From Saprospiraceae bacterium (GTDB lineage: Bacteria; Bacteroidota; Bacteroidia; Chitinophagales; Saprospiraceae): a DNA stretch of 64,000 nt. The stretch covers positions 186,001-250,000 of the forward strand of contig JADJTQ010000014.1 of the NCBI GenBank assembly GCA_016711125.1, written 5' to 3'. A program made the translations under genes and the position numbers. The notes under the pieces were generated by a model that was given only the letters and a program-made list of their open reading frames with translations, ran no database searches and was not told where the DNA came from. Every line of letters begins with the position of its first letter. Positions within the stretch are counted from its first letter, which is position 1. This document shows, piece by piece, positions 39,403-49,375 of the stretch.

Positions 39403-40251
39403 TTATAATCTTTCTTTGTTACCCAAATCATCAACTTTGTATATCTGATTATTTTCTGCGAGGATACCTTTGGTATACCCGGTATTTTTGGACTGACCAT
39501 GTAAAATATCGATTTTAATCAACTTTCCTTGATAGTCAGCACAAATGTCGGGCATAACGGTATGTCCGATGATCATTCGATCTACCTCGTAATAATTTAG
39601 CACACTTTCAAGTTGCTCCTGACTATCTTTTGGACGTCCGTCATGTTCGCGGGCCAGGTTACGGTACCAAATCGGTCCGCTTTTACCCATCACCATATTG
39701 ATCATTGGATCACCGGTCGAATTGAAATAAAAATCCTGATCAATATGTTTTCTCACAATGATATTTATGTCTTCTATCGAAAGCTTAAAAGACAGAATTT
39801 GATGGGATAGCCCACCGTGTACAAAAAAGCAGATTGCCAATCTTAGTCACAGCATTTTCGAACGGAGCCATTTACCGATTTCATTGTTTCGACTATATAA
39901 AAAGCGAAATGCATGATCAATTTCAAACATGCCGGTGACAGCCCTTAGGGTATTTTTAAAATCTTCATGGGCATAGTCACCCCAGCCCTGAATATTCATC
40001 AGATCGTGATTGCCCAATATCACATGTACCTGACCACCGACAGCTTCTGCTTGTGCCTCGAGCTTATATATGAGCCACAATATAGCCATGGGATAAGCTC
40101 CCCGATCTACCAAATCACCATTGATGAGTAAATGGCAATCGCCGTAAGTCCAGTCGAAATCAGCACTAATCACACCATTGCTTTGAAGAAAACTGACCAA
40201 GCCATCAAAGTTGCCCTCGATGTCGGAAATTGCCAACAATCTGGACGGCAT
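39403..40251 (-). pseudogene. Calcineurin-like metallophosphoesterase, two frameshifts
   Basis: A cytosolic metallophosphoesterase of about 280 residues. Metal-binding motifs: AISDIEGNF (replacing the usual DxH with D-x-E), INGDLVDRGAYP, ILGNHDLMNIQG, FVHGGLSHQIL and GHTVMPD. This resembles the Shewanella-like protein phosphatases. The frame breaks at 39855-39858 (one base of TTTT missing) and 39823-39828 (one of AAAAAA too many), which together restore SKNAVTKIGNLLFVHGG. The substrate is unknown. It stands apart from its neighbours and diverges from the sulfatase. Confidence 0.8.
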
Positions 40252-40286
40252 ATCGCAAACTGAAAGTGCAGGCGATAACGACCTTT

Positions 40287-40440
40287 TTAACCTAAATTGA
40301 AATAGTCCCTGTCCGAATTTGGTACATATAACCCGATATTTTCATTTCGATCTAGTGCAAAATCTGTGATGTCTCCTGTGTTTGTAAGATAGCGTACCGT
40401 ATTACCGGGATATGGTCCATCAATTATCTCGTCCATCCAG
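40287..40440 (-). pseudogene. C-terminal gene fragment
   Basis: An open frame of about 49 codons (ending VRYLTNTGDITDFALDRNENIGLYV..., stop at 40287-40289) on the minus strand, without a credible start and interrupted upstream. It looks like the tail of a protein lost here, lying in the 410-bp gap between the phosphoesterase and sulfatase. No family was recognised, and it may be non-coding. Confidence 0.3.
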
Positions 40441-40662
40441 TAGTGTCATTTGAATTCGCGATAATACAAAAATATGACTTGACGGATCAGCAACCTTCAT
40501 TTGAGAAACCGCTTTCACTCAAATTTATTTAGTGCATCAGGCAAACTGGGGAATCCATAAATCTTGTCGTTATCTGATGATAGGACAGTAAAAAGCATTA
40601 ATTGTTGCAAGTCGGTTTATAGTATATTTATTCTCATACATAACAGTCAAAACTCTCTTGCT

Positions 40663-42237
40663 ATGAAAAATCATGTTGTAAATCTGATTTTATATTCACT
40701 TTGTCTGCAGTTGTTTTTAATCTCTTGTGCCGAAAAAGAGGATGCAGTGAAGCCCAACGTTTTATTTATCCTGGCTGATGACCTGGGCTATCATGATCTA
40801 AGTTGTATGGGGAGCCGGTACTATGAAACGCCCAATATCGATAAGATTGCCAATGAGGGTTTCGTTTTTACTAATGGATATGCCGGATGTCAGGTATGCA
40901 GTCCATCGAGGGCAAGCATCATGTCGGGCAGATCGCCTGCCAGGCATGGGATCACGGACTGGATCGGAGCCGCCACAGGTGAAGCGTGGAGATCATCCGG
41001 AAGACAAAACAAGTTACTGCCGCCCGAATATGCAGATCATTTGCCACTTGCTTACGTCACATTGCCAGAGGCACTTAAAGAGGGTGGCTATAAAACCTTT
41101 TTTGCTGGAAAATGGCATTTGGGTAAAGAGGGATCATGGCCAACCGATCACGGTTTTGAGATCAATAAAGGTGGCTGGGATAAGGGTAGCCCGATAGGCG
41201 GTTATTATTCTCCCTGGGAAAATCCAAACCTGGAAAATTTGGTGCCGGGAGAAAATCTAACCATGCGATTAGCCAAAGAAACTTCAGGATTCATTAGGGA
41301 AAATGCTGGAGCACCGTTTTTTGCCTTCCTTTCTTTTTACGCTGTGCATGGGCCAATTCAAACGACACAAGAAAAGTGGAAAAAATACCGGGATAAAGCG
41401 GAGATGTTAGGTATTGCAGAAAAAGGATTTGAGATGGGTCATTTTTTGCCGATCCGTCAAGTGCAGGATAATCCAATTTATGCCGGATTGGTAGAGAGCA
41501 TGGACGATGCGGTCGGCGTTGTACTGGATGCTCTGGACGAGCTTGGTCTGGCCGAAAATACCATTGTGATCTTTACCTCCGACAATGGTGGTGTCGCAGC
41601 TGGGGATGCTTTGCCACATCAAACCTTCCTTTAAAAGCTGGCAAAGGATATCAATTTGAAGGTGGTATTCCGGGAGCCCTATTTTATTAAAGTCCCTTGG
41701 CTTGGTCAATCCGGAGTTAAAATTGAGTCTCCTGTGACCGGGATGGATTTTTATCCCACCATCTTAGATTTGTTAGGTAAACCGCTTAAACCGGAAGAGC
41801 ATCAGGATGGCATCAGTTTGGTTCCCCTCTTAAAGGGTGATCTTTTACCGGAAAGACCTTTATATTGGCATTATCCGCACTATGGCAATCAGGGAGGTGA
41901 GCCGTCGTCTATTATCAGGGAGGGAAAATGGAAATTAATTCATTATTATGAAGATGACCGGAAAGAATTATACGATCTGGAAAATGACTTAGAGGAACTA
42001 AATAATGTAGCTGACCAAAATCCCGAAATATCCAAACTGCTCAATGAAAAGTTATTTTCCTATTTAGACGAAGTAGGGGCCAAATATCCTATTAAGGATC
42101 CTCAATATGATGAAATAAAAGAACAGGAATATCTTCAAAAAATCATTAAGGAAAGATGGCCGCAATTGGAGAAGCAAAGACTTGAATTTCTCGCTAAAGA
42201 TTTTGATCCCGGAAATAATTGGTGGGGAAGTAGATGA
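40663..42237 (+). pseudogene. S1-family sulfatase lipoprotein, two frameshifts
   Basis: A second sulfatase, about 525 residues, starting at the ATG at 40663 with a lipobox-like LISC (Cys18). Hallmarks: LFILADDLGYHDLSCMGSRYYETPNID, the formylglycine site CSPSRASIMSGR, FFAGKWHLGKEG, FTSDNGG and FEGGIREPYFIKVPW. The C-terminal strand region includes REGKWKLIHYYEDDRKELYDLENDLEELNN. The frame breaks at 41610-41612 (one T missing, restoring GDAFATSNLPLKAG) and 41670-41671 (one C too many). The canonical CxPSR motif contrasts with the CVVSR of the first sulfatase. Substrate unknown; likely sulfated polysaccharide or glycan. Confidence 0.88.
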
Positions 42238-42239
42238 TG

Positions 42240-42370
42240 ACCGATGCCCGGTGTCGGGTGCAAAGCTGATGTCCGGTGTCCTGTGTTGGATGCCCATTGT
42301 TGGATGCCCATTGTCGGATGTCGGATGCTGGATATCCGATGTCGGATACTGGGGACGGATGTTTGATATT
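42240..42370. repeat. GGATGTCGGATGC repeat block, minus orientation
   Basis: Directly after the sulfatase stop the DNA is a run of GATGCCCGGTGTCGG, GGATGCCCATTGT(C/T) and GGATGTCGGATGCTGG words, the reverse complement of the CCGACATCCGGCACC words at 42783-42905 and 43560-43950. The short open frames running through it are artefacts of the repeat. Confidence 0.75.
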
Positions 42371-42426
42371 GAATGTAAATCAGATTAAGATTGACAACTA
42401 TCCTTATTCGTATTATAAATTATTGA

Positions 42427-42780
42427 ATGAAATTCAAATTTGAAAGCTTGAATATCTGGCTTTTGTCCATGGACCTGGCAGAAGATATTTTAGCCCTAAC
42501 CAGAAAGTTTCCATCCGAGGAACTATACAATCTTTCTTCACAAATTAGAAGAGCATCAGACTCCATAGCTTTAAATATTTCAGAAAGGTTCGATTGGTCA
42601 ATCCAATGCTGAGTATAATAAGTTCATTGGCTATTCAATCCGTTCTTTAGCAGAAGTAGTCACTTGTCTCCATAAAGCGAAAAGACGTTTGTATATGATC
42701 GAAGATGAATTTGTGGAAATGTATGACAATTGTTTTAAATTGATGAATATGTTGATTGCATTTCGAAGAAGTATAAAATA
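42427..42780 (+). pseudogene. Four-helix-bundle (S23-like) protein, one frameshift
   Basis: A 117-residue member of the four-helix-bundle family originally found as an ORF in 23S rRNA intervening sequences. Typical segments: FESLNIWLLSMDLAEDILAL, FPSEELYNLSSQIRRASDSIALNISEG, and AEYNKFIGYSIRSLAEVVTCL. One A too many in 42584-42586 breaks the frame; removing it restores SEGSIGQSNAEYNKF. The cellular role of this family is not established. It is flanked on both sides by the same family of intergenic repeat in opposite orientations. Confidence 0.85.
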
Positions 42781-42782
42781 GT

Positions 42783-42905
42783 CCCGACTTCATATGGGAC
42801 TTCTCGCACCCGGCACCGGACACCGGAAATCCAACTTCCGGCATCTGACAATCGGGCATCCGGCACCGGACACCGGACATCCGACTTCCGGCTTCTGTCA
42901 CCCCA
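42783..42905. repeat. CACCGGACACCGGACATCCG repeat block, plus orientation
   Basis: Between the four-helix-bundle stop and the DUF433 gene lie tandem words such as GGCACCGGACACCGG and ACATCCGACTTCCGGC. The block is inverted relative to that at 42240-42370, so the four-helix gene sits inside a loose inverted repeat. Confidence 0.75.
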
Positions 42906-42963
42906 TGGAACCATTATAGCGAATTCAATTGTTTCATATATTAGGGATTTTAAAAGACTCGGT

Positions 42964-43188
42964 ATGATTGACTACAGAGAATACATTACAATTGAGCCAG
43001 GGAAAAGAAGTGGACAACCTTGCATACGAGGCCTTGGCATCGCTGTATACGATATCTTAAGTTACTTGGCAGCAGATATGACTATCGACGAGATTTTGGA
43101 GGATTTTCCCGCTTTGACAAGGAATGACATCCTTGCCGCCCTAGCATATGCTGCTCATTCGGAAAAGAATCGAACAATAATGGCATAA
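42964..43188 (+). CDS. DUF433 antitoxin-like protein
   Basis: A complete 74-residue DUF433 protein: YREYITIEPGKRSGQPCIRGLGIAVYDILSYLAADMTIDEILEDFPALTRNDILAALAYAA. The family folds as a small winged or homeodomain-like DNA-binding unit and is commonly encoded beside a PIN-like DUF5615 protein, where it is taken to be the antitoxin that also autoregulates the pair. Here the DUF5615 gene follows after 23 bp, which supports that role. Confidence 0.9.
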   Translation: MIDYREYITIEPGKRSGQPCIRGLGIAVYDILSYLAADMTIDEILEDFPALTRNDILAALAYAAHSEKNRTIMA

Positions 43189-43211
43189 TCTTCCCTTATC
43201 TAATTGTCTAA

Positions 43212-43553
43212 TTGCTACTCTTTGACAACAATATATCGCCTGAAGCCCCAGTGCAACTGGTGGAATTGTTTGAGGGTTGTAAACATGTACTGGAAGTGAA
43301 TTTGGGTTCAGCGGATGATGTTGAGGTGTGGAATTATGCAAAAGAAAATAATTTAGCAATAATTTCTAAAGACAAGGATTTTTTACATCTGAGCAACAGA
43401 TATGGCAGTCCGCCGAAAGTGATTTGGGTCAGGATAGGAAACGTATCGACGCAAGAGTTGCTTGTATTTTTGATTAACCGGTCAATCGAAATTAAAAGTT
43501 TCATACTTAATGAAAATAGTCAGTTGCTCGAACTTGTTCAGATTGAGTCTTAG
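43212..43553 (+). CDS. DUF5615 PIN-like toxin candidate
   Basis: A 113-residue PIN-like protein: LLFDNNISPEAPVQLVELFEGCKHVLEVNLG, DDVEVWNYAKENNLAIISKDKDFLHLSNRYGSPPKVIWVRIGNVS. Acidic residues at the first strand (Asp5) and in SKDKDF match the metal-binding positions of this group, which are predicted RNases. An in-frame stop directly upstream forces the TTG at 43212 as start. Upstream DUF433 gives the usual antitoxin-toxin order. Confidence 0.85.
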   Translation: MLLFDNNISPEAPVQLVELFEGCKHVLEVNLGSADDVEVWNYAKENNLAIISKDKDFLHLSNRYGSPPKVIWVRIGNVSTQELLVFLINRSIEIKSFILNENSQLLELVQIES

Positions 43554-43559
43554 CGAATT

Positions 43560-43950
43560 TATCAATGTACTTCCGTCTTCTGACTTTCGACACCGGACAT
43601 CGGACTCTGTAATCCAGTGGTGGAATAGATCCACCTCCAAATAGAAACGCATCGACATCCGGCACCGGACACCGGACATCCAGCACCCTGCAATGGACAC
43701 CGGGCTCTATAACCAAGCCGGCGGAATAGATCCGCCAGCTACAATGGTAACGCATCCGACATCCAGCACAAGGCTACTGGACACCGGACATCCAGCACCC
43801 TGCACTGGGACATCTGAAATTGGACTTCGGACACCGGTCTTTATAATCCAGCGGTGGAATAGATCCACCTCTAGATAGTAACGCATCCGACATCCGGCAC
43901 CGGACACCGGGCTTCGGTCTTCCGGCTTCGGTCTCTCCCGTCTTCCGTCC
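43560..43950. repeat. GACACCGGACATCC array with three conserved hairpins
   Basis: Three diverged units of about 100-130 bp. Each contains CACCGGACACCGGACATCCGG-like words and a 17-bp hairpin with a constant loop AATAGAT: GGTGG/CCACC at 43619-43635, GGCGG/CCGCC at 43720-43736 and GGTGG/CCACC at 43853-43869, followed by AACGCATC-(C)GACATCC. The middle copy changes both stem sides together. No gene is seen here; the overlapping open frames are repeat artefacts. Confidence 0.8.
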
Positions 43951-43963
43951 TCCACGACCTCAC

Positions 43964-45519
43964 TCAATGGCCTCCTCATTCTTCGTATTCCTGATAACGC
44001 CATCCATTCGATCAAAAAAGCTGGAGTTGGCCCGCTGCAAAGATAGACCACAGTGCCATGCTGACGGGACAACGGCATATTAAGCTCCCCTATTTTTTGA
44101 TATCCTGAAAAACCCCGCATGTCGTCTCCGAGTTCATCATTAACATAAATTAGGGTTTGAAAATCATGAGCTAATGAGTCAGGTAACCAATAGCGGTAGT
44201 TATCACTAAAGCTCAAGACTTCTGGTACCTCATACTTTTTACCAAAATGCTCTATTGCTCCCGCAAGGCCATAATTTTCCGCATAAATCGCAGCGGTTTT
44301 TTTGTTGGGTACCTGTTGCCAGGCTTGACCGGCTATTTCGGCAATTTCCTCCCAGCCCAGCATATCCGCAAAATCTTGTGGTAAGGTATGTAGAAGTCCA
44401 TCTTCCCATCGCAAAGCACTTTGCATGATGGGCGAATCTTTTCTTTTTCAAAAATGCGGCTTCTTTTTCCGGAGGATAAATAGGTAGTATAATTGGAAAC
44501 TGAGGCAAAGCAAGAAATAGCATTAAGGTCGCAAGACCGGCCGGAATCCAGATTTTGTGAGAGGTTAATTTTTCAAGATAGGCGGCCCCGGCTGCGATTA
44601 AAACGGGATATACGCCGATCGTATAGTAGCTTTTGCCCCTTAGCAAGAGCAATAAAACCAAAACAGAAAAATACATCCAAGCCAGGCCTTTCCATTTTTT
44701 ACCGGCCTCCGTAAATAGAAGAAAATAGATGCCCAGTAGCCACAGGGGTACTGCTGCCATAAAAAAGAAAAATTGATCTAGAATGAAGCCAGCTACGGAG
44801 ATATTGACAAACTGAGTAGCTGCCAATTCCTGCATGTAGCGGATCACTGGCAATTGATGTTGAATTTGCCAGATCAGATTAGGTAGAAATAAAATAAATG
44901 CGATGATGAGCATCAAATAGAATGCCTTGCGCTTGAATAAATTACGATGTTTGGTGAAAATCAGAAAAGGAAACAATCCAAAAATTAGAAAAGCGACAGA
45001 ATATTTATTTAATAGTCCAAGGCCAATGGCAACCCCCATCCAAATCAACCACTTATCCCTTTCGGTGTTTATATATTTAATGACCACCAGTGATCAGTGT
45101 CCAATAGAAAATATCAAAGACCACTGGTTGAAATAGCATGCCCGGTCGTAAAAATGCACCTGACAGCAGTCCGGCGAATCCGACAAGTGTTACTGCTACC
45201 TTACCTCGGGCTGAGGCATTTTCTTCATAAGTCATCTCATAGGCCATTAGTCCTGTGGAGGATGACCGTTAGGGTTGAGATCAAAGTAGGAAAAGCCGAA
45301 TCGCAAAGATTGAGCCCCCAAGTACCTTACTCGAAATCCAACTGAAAAGGCGATCGAAGGCGGTACCGAAGCATAACCCCAGTCGAGGTGCCTGCCCAGA
45401 GCCAAATAAAGCAAGGCATCCCTGTGCAGAGACCATAGCGTATTGGTGCTGAAGTGCAGGATTAGTTTCACTGCCGCAAAAAATAAAAGAATATGCAGCC
45501 AGGTAATTCGCTTGATCAT
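43964..45519 (-). pseudogene. GT39-type membrane glycosyltransferase, multiple frameshifts
   Basis: A polytopic membrane protein of about 520 residues resembling ArnT/PMT-type (GT39) glycosyltransferases that use polyprenyl-phosphate sugars. The N terminus (WLHILLFFAAVKLILHF; RDALLYLALGRHLDWGYASVPPS) has the family's first extracytoplasmic loop with Asp and Asp-Trp. Next come GFAGLLSGAFLRPGMLFQ, IGLGLLNKYSVAFLIFG and several more helices, then a soluble C-terminal part (AIYAENYGLAGAIEHFGKKY...). Six or so one-base shifts lie near 45345, 45288, 45251, 45083, 44430 and 44020. Corrected, it ends DRMDGVIRNTKNEEAIE with stop at 43964-43966. Probably intact in the organism. Confidence 0.75.
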
Positions 45520-45882
45520 AATTTCGGATATTAAATAGACTCAGAGGTAGAGACGAAGATAAGGATATAAAGTTTCGTCTGTTCAATATAGGAGGCGGTT
45601 GAAATACTCACTTCATTCTGATTTAGCAAAGAATCAATTCAGGTAAAACAACGAATCCAGAAGTGGCGAGTATGGCTGATTTATGAAAAATGACCTCGCC
45701 AAACTGCTGATTTGATAGATTAGTTGCCTCTAGAAAAGAACTAGTTGTTAGTCTCGGCAAACGGTAGAACTTACCCATATCTCATATGATAGCGAGGTGA
45801 AAATCTGGACTATTGTTCAATGATACAAAAAGTTGTGGTTATAACATTCATTTCGTAACTTTTTGGGGTAAAGCGCAGTAAC
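45520..45882. other. Gene-free spacer
   Basis: A 363-bp stretch between two divergently read genes. I see no open frame, repeat or stable hairpin that I can support. It should contain the two promoters, but no confident Bacteroidota TTTG/TAnnTTTG pair was found. Confidence 0.4.
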
Positions 45883-47640
45883 ATGTTTCGAGCAGGACTT
45901 GAGGCCGGTTTGACGTTGCGAAGACTATCGGTAATCCTGATGGTATTTATCTCACATTGTTTTCTGTTTGGGCAGACTAATCCTTTACGATTTAAACCTT
46001 TGCAAATCCCAGGTGCTGCTCCCTTCCTTTCGATAGAGTGCATTTACCAGATCTCAAAGGATCAAGTGGTTTGGTACCTATACCGGTCTTTATCTATACG
46101 ATGGTTATTCACTGACTCATTTTAGCCACGATCCGAATGATTCGACGAGCCCGGGCGACAATAAATGCTTGTCTGCTTGAAGACCATGAGGTAATTTGTA
46201 GGACCGGAAACCTAACTAGGACTAATAGATGATGGACCCTAGGGAGCAAGAAGCTTTAGGGATTTCACAGGTGAGCAATTTTTGATAAGAAATTCACTAA
46301 TATATGCAGTCTTCATGATCTCCTCAAGAAATTTGTGGATTCTTACGGAAGAGGGATTATTTCGATGGAACTAGGGGATTTTAAAGTGAAAATCAATCTC
46401 TTAAAAATAATTTTAATCATATAAATCATGTGATTGTTGATTCAAAAGGTGCAAAGTGGGTAGCCAACGACCTGAAATTATTTAGGAAAAAACTTGATGA
46501 AACCGGGTTTAGGGAAATTGTCGAGATCACTGCTCAAATAAAAGATTTAGGTCCATACATTGTCTCCTCGAAGATAATGAGGGTATTTATTGGATCGTGT
46601 CCAGAGGCTATGTATCAAAATCGATCTAAAATCAACAACCAATCCTGTCCGTGAGACTCCTTGAACTTGGTTAGTATAGTGAACCCTCCCATTTTGGCGT
46701 TAAATATAGGATGATTTAATTATTAAGCGACTAAGGGATCTTATAATTGTCAATCTTATCCGGCTTGATTATTTTTCAATCCAGTAGACCTGATGGATTC
46801 TGCCAGTAATACAGAAAACGAAATAGGTAGTTTAGTCTAAATAATCATTGGTCAGGTCTGGATTGGCAACTCTTCCGGGTTTCCTTACGCGTGTGACCTT
46901 CCAGAACGTACTTTGACACGTGTCCATTGATCTCTTCAAGAATTTGCGTGGGGTTTCTACTCCATGAGCTATTTGAAGTTGAAAAAATTACTCATTGATT
47001 CCAGAACGGATCGACCCCAGATTTCTTGATTTAACTTCCGTAGCAGTTCGGAATACTTCCCGAATTCTGTACTGACCCCAGAAGTTGAAGGGTAAAAAAC
47101 GCCACCACTTTTTTTGGTGAAGATTCTTCAGCGGATTGGTACAATATCAGGCTTGTTTCTTTTAGACAAAAAGGAAAACAAATTCAGGAATTTGGAAGAC
47201 GGGATCAATGGAATGAGTAAATTAAGAGGTAAGGTTCTACGAGATTTACTACTGGACAAACATGGAATCTTGCGGGTCGCAACCGGGAGGTGGCTTTTAT
47301 AAGATTGATTTTAATAAAAGAAGCTGTTTCATTCAATTTTTCACCCACTTCAATTTATAGTGGCAATAATAGCTGTAGAGGTTTGTTTGAAGATAGTGGC
47401 GGTCGTATATGGATTGGCACCAGGATCGGATTCTTTGAAATATGTGCCGGAAATCGACAGTTTTACCGTTCACCGGCACGATAAATCTGATCCGGAAAGC
47501 AGGAGTGAAAATACGGCCTTTTGCATTTAAGTGAAGATAGTTTAGGTGTATCTGGACTGGATCAAAGGGTATGGTTATTGAACCGTCTGGATGTGGCCAG
47601 TGAAAAGTTTATACACTTTAACGGATTGATGGCCTGCTGA
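45883..47640 (+). pseudogene. Heavily broken two-component propeller sensor (HTCC-like)
   Basis: The region starts like a hybrid two-component sensor. After a signal segment ending SHCFLFGQ it reads TNPLRFKPLQIPGAAPFLSIECIYQ, the classical first regulator-propeller blade. Scattered blade remnants follow in all three frames: VVDSKGAKWVA-like, LLLDKHGILRVATGR, and CRGLFEDSGGRIWIGTRIGFFEI, then EDSLGVSG and LDVASEKFIHFNGL. Stops and frame changes are far denser than elsewhere. No histidine kinase, receiver or AraC domain follows; the gene is cut off around 47640-47660 where the urea transporter sequence begins. Either decayed or very low-quality consensus. Confidence 0.7.
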
Positions 47641-47712
47641 ATAATTCAATATTTACTGGCTCAATGAAATGTATCCACCGGGGGCAATGACCTGATCCGG
47701 TTGGTGCAATGG

Positions 47713-49375
47713 ATGGAAAACCTGCCGATACCCGCTGCGATCGCCGGTTTTTTCCGATCCCTCAGTGCGATTATCTTTCAAAGCAATATTGCGGCCGGCA
47801 TTGTGCTGACCATCGGCCTGTTTTTGTTTTCCCGTATTGCCTTAACGCTGATGGTGGCCGGCTATACGATTGCCATTTTATTTATTCAATTGATGGATGG
47901 CTATTCCGGCAGTGTGAATTATTATAATCTCGGCACCAACTTTATGCTGGTCTCCGTGGCTCTCGGCGGATTTTATATTATCCCTTCTGTCCGTTCTTAT
48001 CTCTGGTCACTGATCACGGTCCCGGTTTCGTATATCCTGGTGATTGCGTTATGGAAAATTACCTATACCTGGGGACTGCCGGTTTTTTCCCTGCCGTTTT
48101 GTATTACGGTGATTCTTTTTATCTATGTATTGCAGTTAAGAAAGTCGGGCGGTAAAATGGTACTCACGCCGGTACAGTATTACAGTCCGGAAGAAAATCT
48201 CTACCGCTATCTCAACAGCCGGGACCGGATCTACTCCCGTTATTATTATCCGTTGGTATTACCCTTTAACGGGGAATGGACTGTGAGCCAGGGATATGAT
48301 GGGAAACATACCCATAAAGGACTGGTCGAAAGCCCTTGATTTTGTAATCCGGGATAAGGAAGGAAAGACCTGGCAGGAGCCGGTACCCGGCCCGAAGATT
48401 TTTATTGTTATAATAAGCCGGTGCTTTGTCCGGCTCATGCGGTGGTGGAAGAAGTGATCTTGTATGTGGAGGATAATCCGGTAGGGGCCTACAATACGCG
48501 GCAGAACTGGGGCAATACTATTGTATTAAAACATGCGGAAGGATTGTATACCAAACTTTCGCATTTACGGAAGGGAAGTATAAAAGTTGTGAAAGGAGAA
48601 TATGTAAAGAAAGGAATGTTGCTGGCTGCCTGTGGTAATTCAGGCCGCTCTCCCGAACCACACCTGCATTTCCAGGTACAGACCACTCCTTATATCGGTT
48701 CCAGGACCTTGGCTTATCCCTTCGCCTCGTATATCCTTCATGATACAACGGATAAGCATTTGCCTGAAACCTTTACCACACCCAGGGAAGAAGCCGTTGT
48801 CAGTAATATCCAGCTCAGCCTCCCTGGTACAGGCTTTTGATTTCAAACCCGGTTTGCGGATAAGGGCAAAGAGTACTGATGAAAGAGAGGAAGAATGGGA
48901 GGTTATGGTCAGTGCTTATAACGAAACATACTTCTATGCAGCAGCATCAGGTGCTTATGCTTATTTTGTCAACGATGGCAGCCTGTTCTACTTCACCAAT
49001 TTTTATGGGAGCCGGTCTGGTTTGCTCTATCTGTTTTACCTGAGTGCTTATAAAGTGTTGTTGACGGCTGATAAACGGATATCTGTAACGGATACCTATC
49101 CACAGGGACTTTTCGGTAACAGGATAACCCGGTGGTTGCAGGATTTTATGGCGCCCTTTTATATATATACTAACTGGAGGTACTCGTGTATCCTTATAGA
49201 CCATGATGCATTAAGCGGCGGGGATGTTCTATTAGAAAGCAGTGGTCAGCGGCAGCATGGTCGAAGCAGAACTCCATTTATGAAGGCTACAGTGACGATT
49301 AAAGGAGGAGGACTTACTGGTTTTAGCACCACATTCAATCACCAGCAAACAACGGTACAATGCGAACATTATTAA
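47713..49375 (+). pseudogene. Urea transporter-M23 peptidase fusion, three frameshifts
   Basis: The N-terminal 140-190 residues are membrane helices resembling a urea transporter (FFRSLSAIIFQSNIAAGIVLTIGLF; VSVALGGFYIIPS; WGLPVFSLPFCITVILFI, the expected LPxxxxPF motif). After a linker comes a LytM/M23 metallopeptidase domain with HTHKG...KALDF (zinc His and Asp), YTKLSHLRKGSIKVVKGEYVKKGMLLAACGNSG and PHLHFQ. A beta-rich C-terminal domain follows (from SLVQAFDFKPGLRIRAK). Shifts near 48318, 48372 and 48825 break it. The true start may lie upstream, because the frame is still open to about 47658. Its end overlaps the next gene by 16 bp, suggesting translational coupling with two TPR genes. Confidence 0.78.

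Noticed and set aside
42182..42388. Short open frames through the GGATGTCGG and CACCGGACATCC repeats (also 42647-42901, 43482-43878)
   Set aside because: They are stop-poor because of the repeat words, lack protein-like composition and overlap real genes or each other.
43707..44426. Frame of the GT39 gene extending to 43707
   Set aside because: The extension reads through repeats because of a shift near 44020; correction gives a natural end at 43964.
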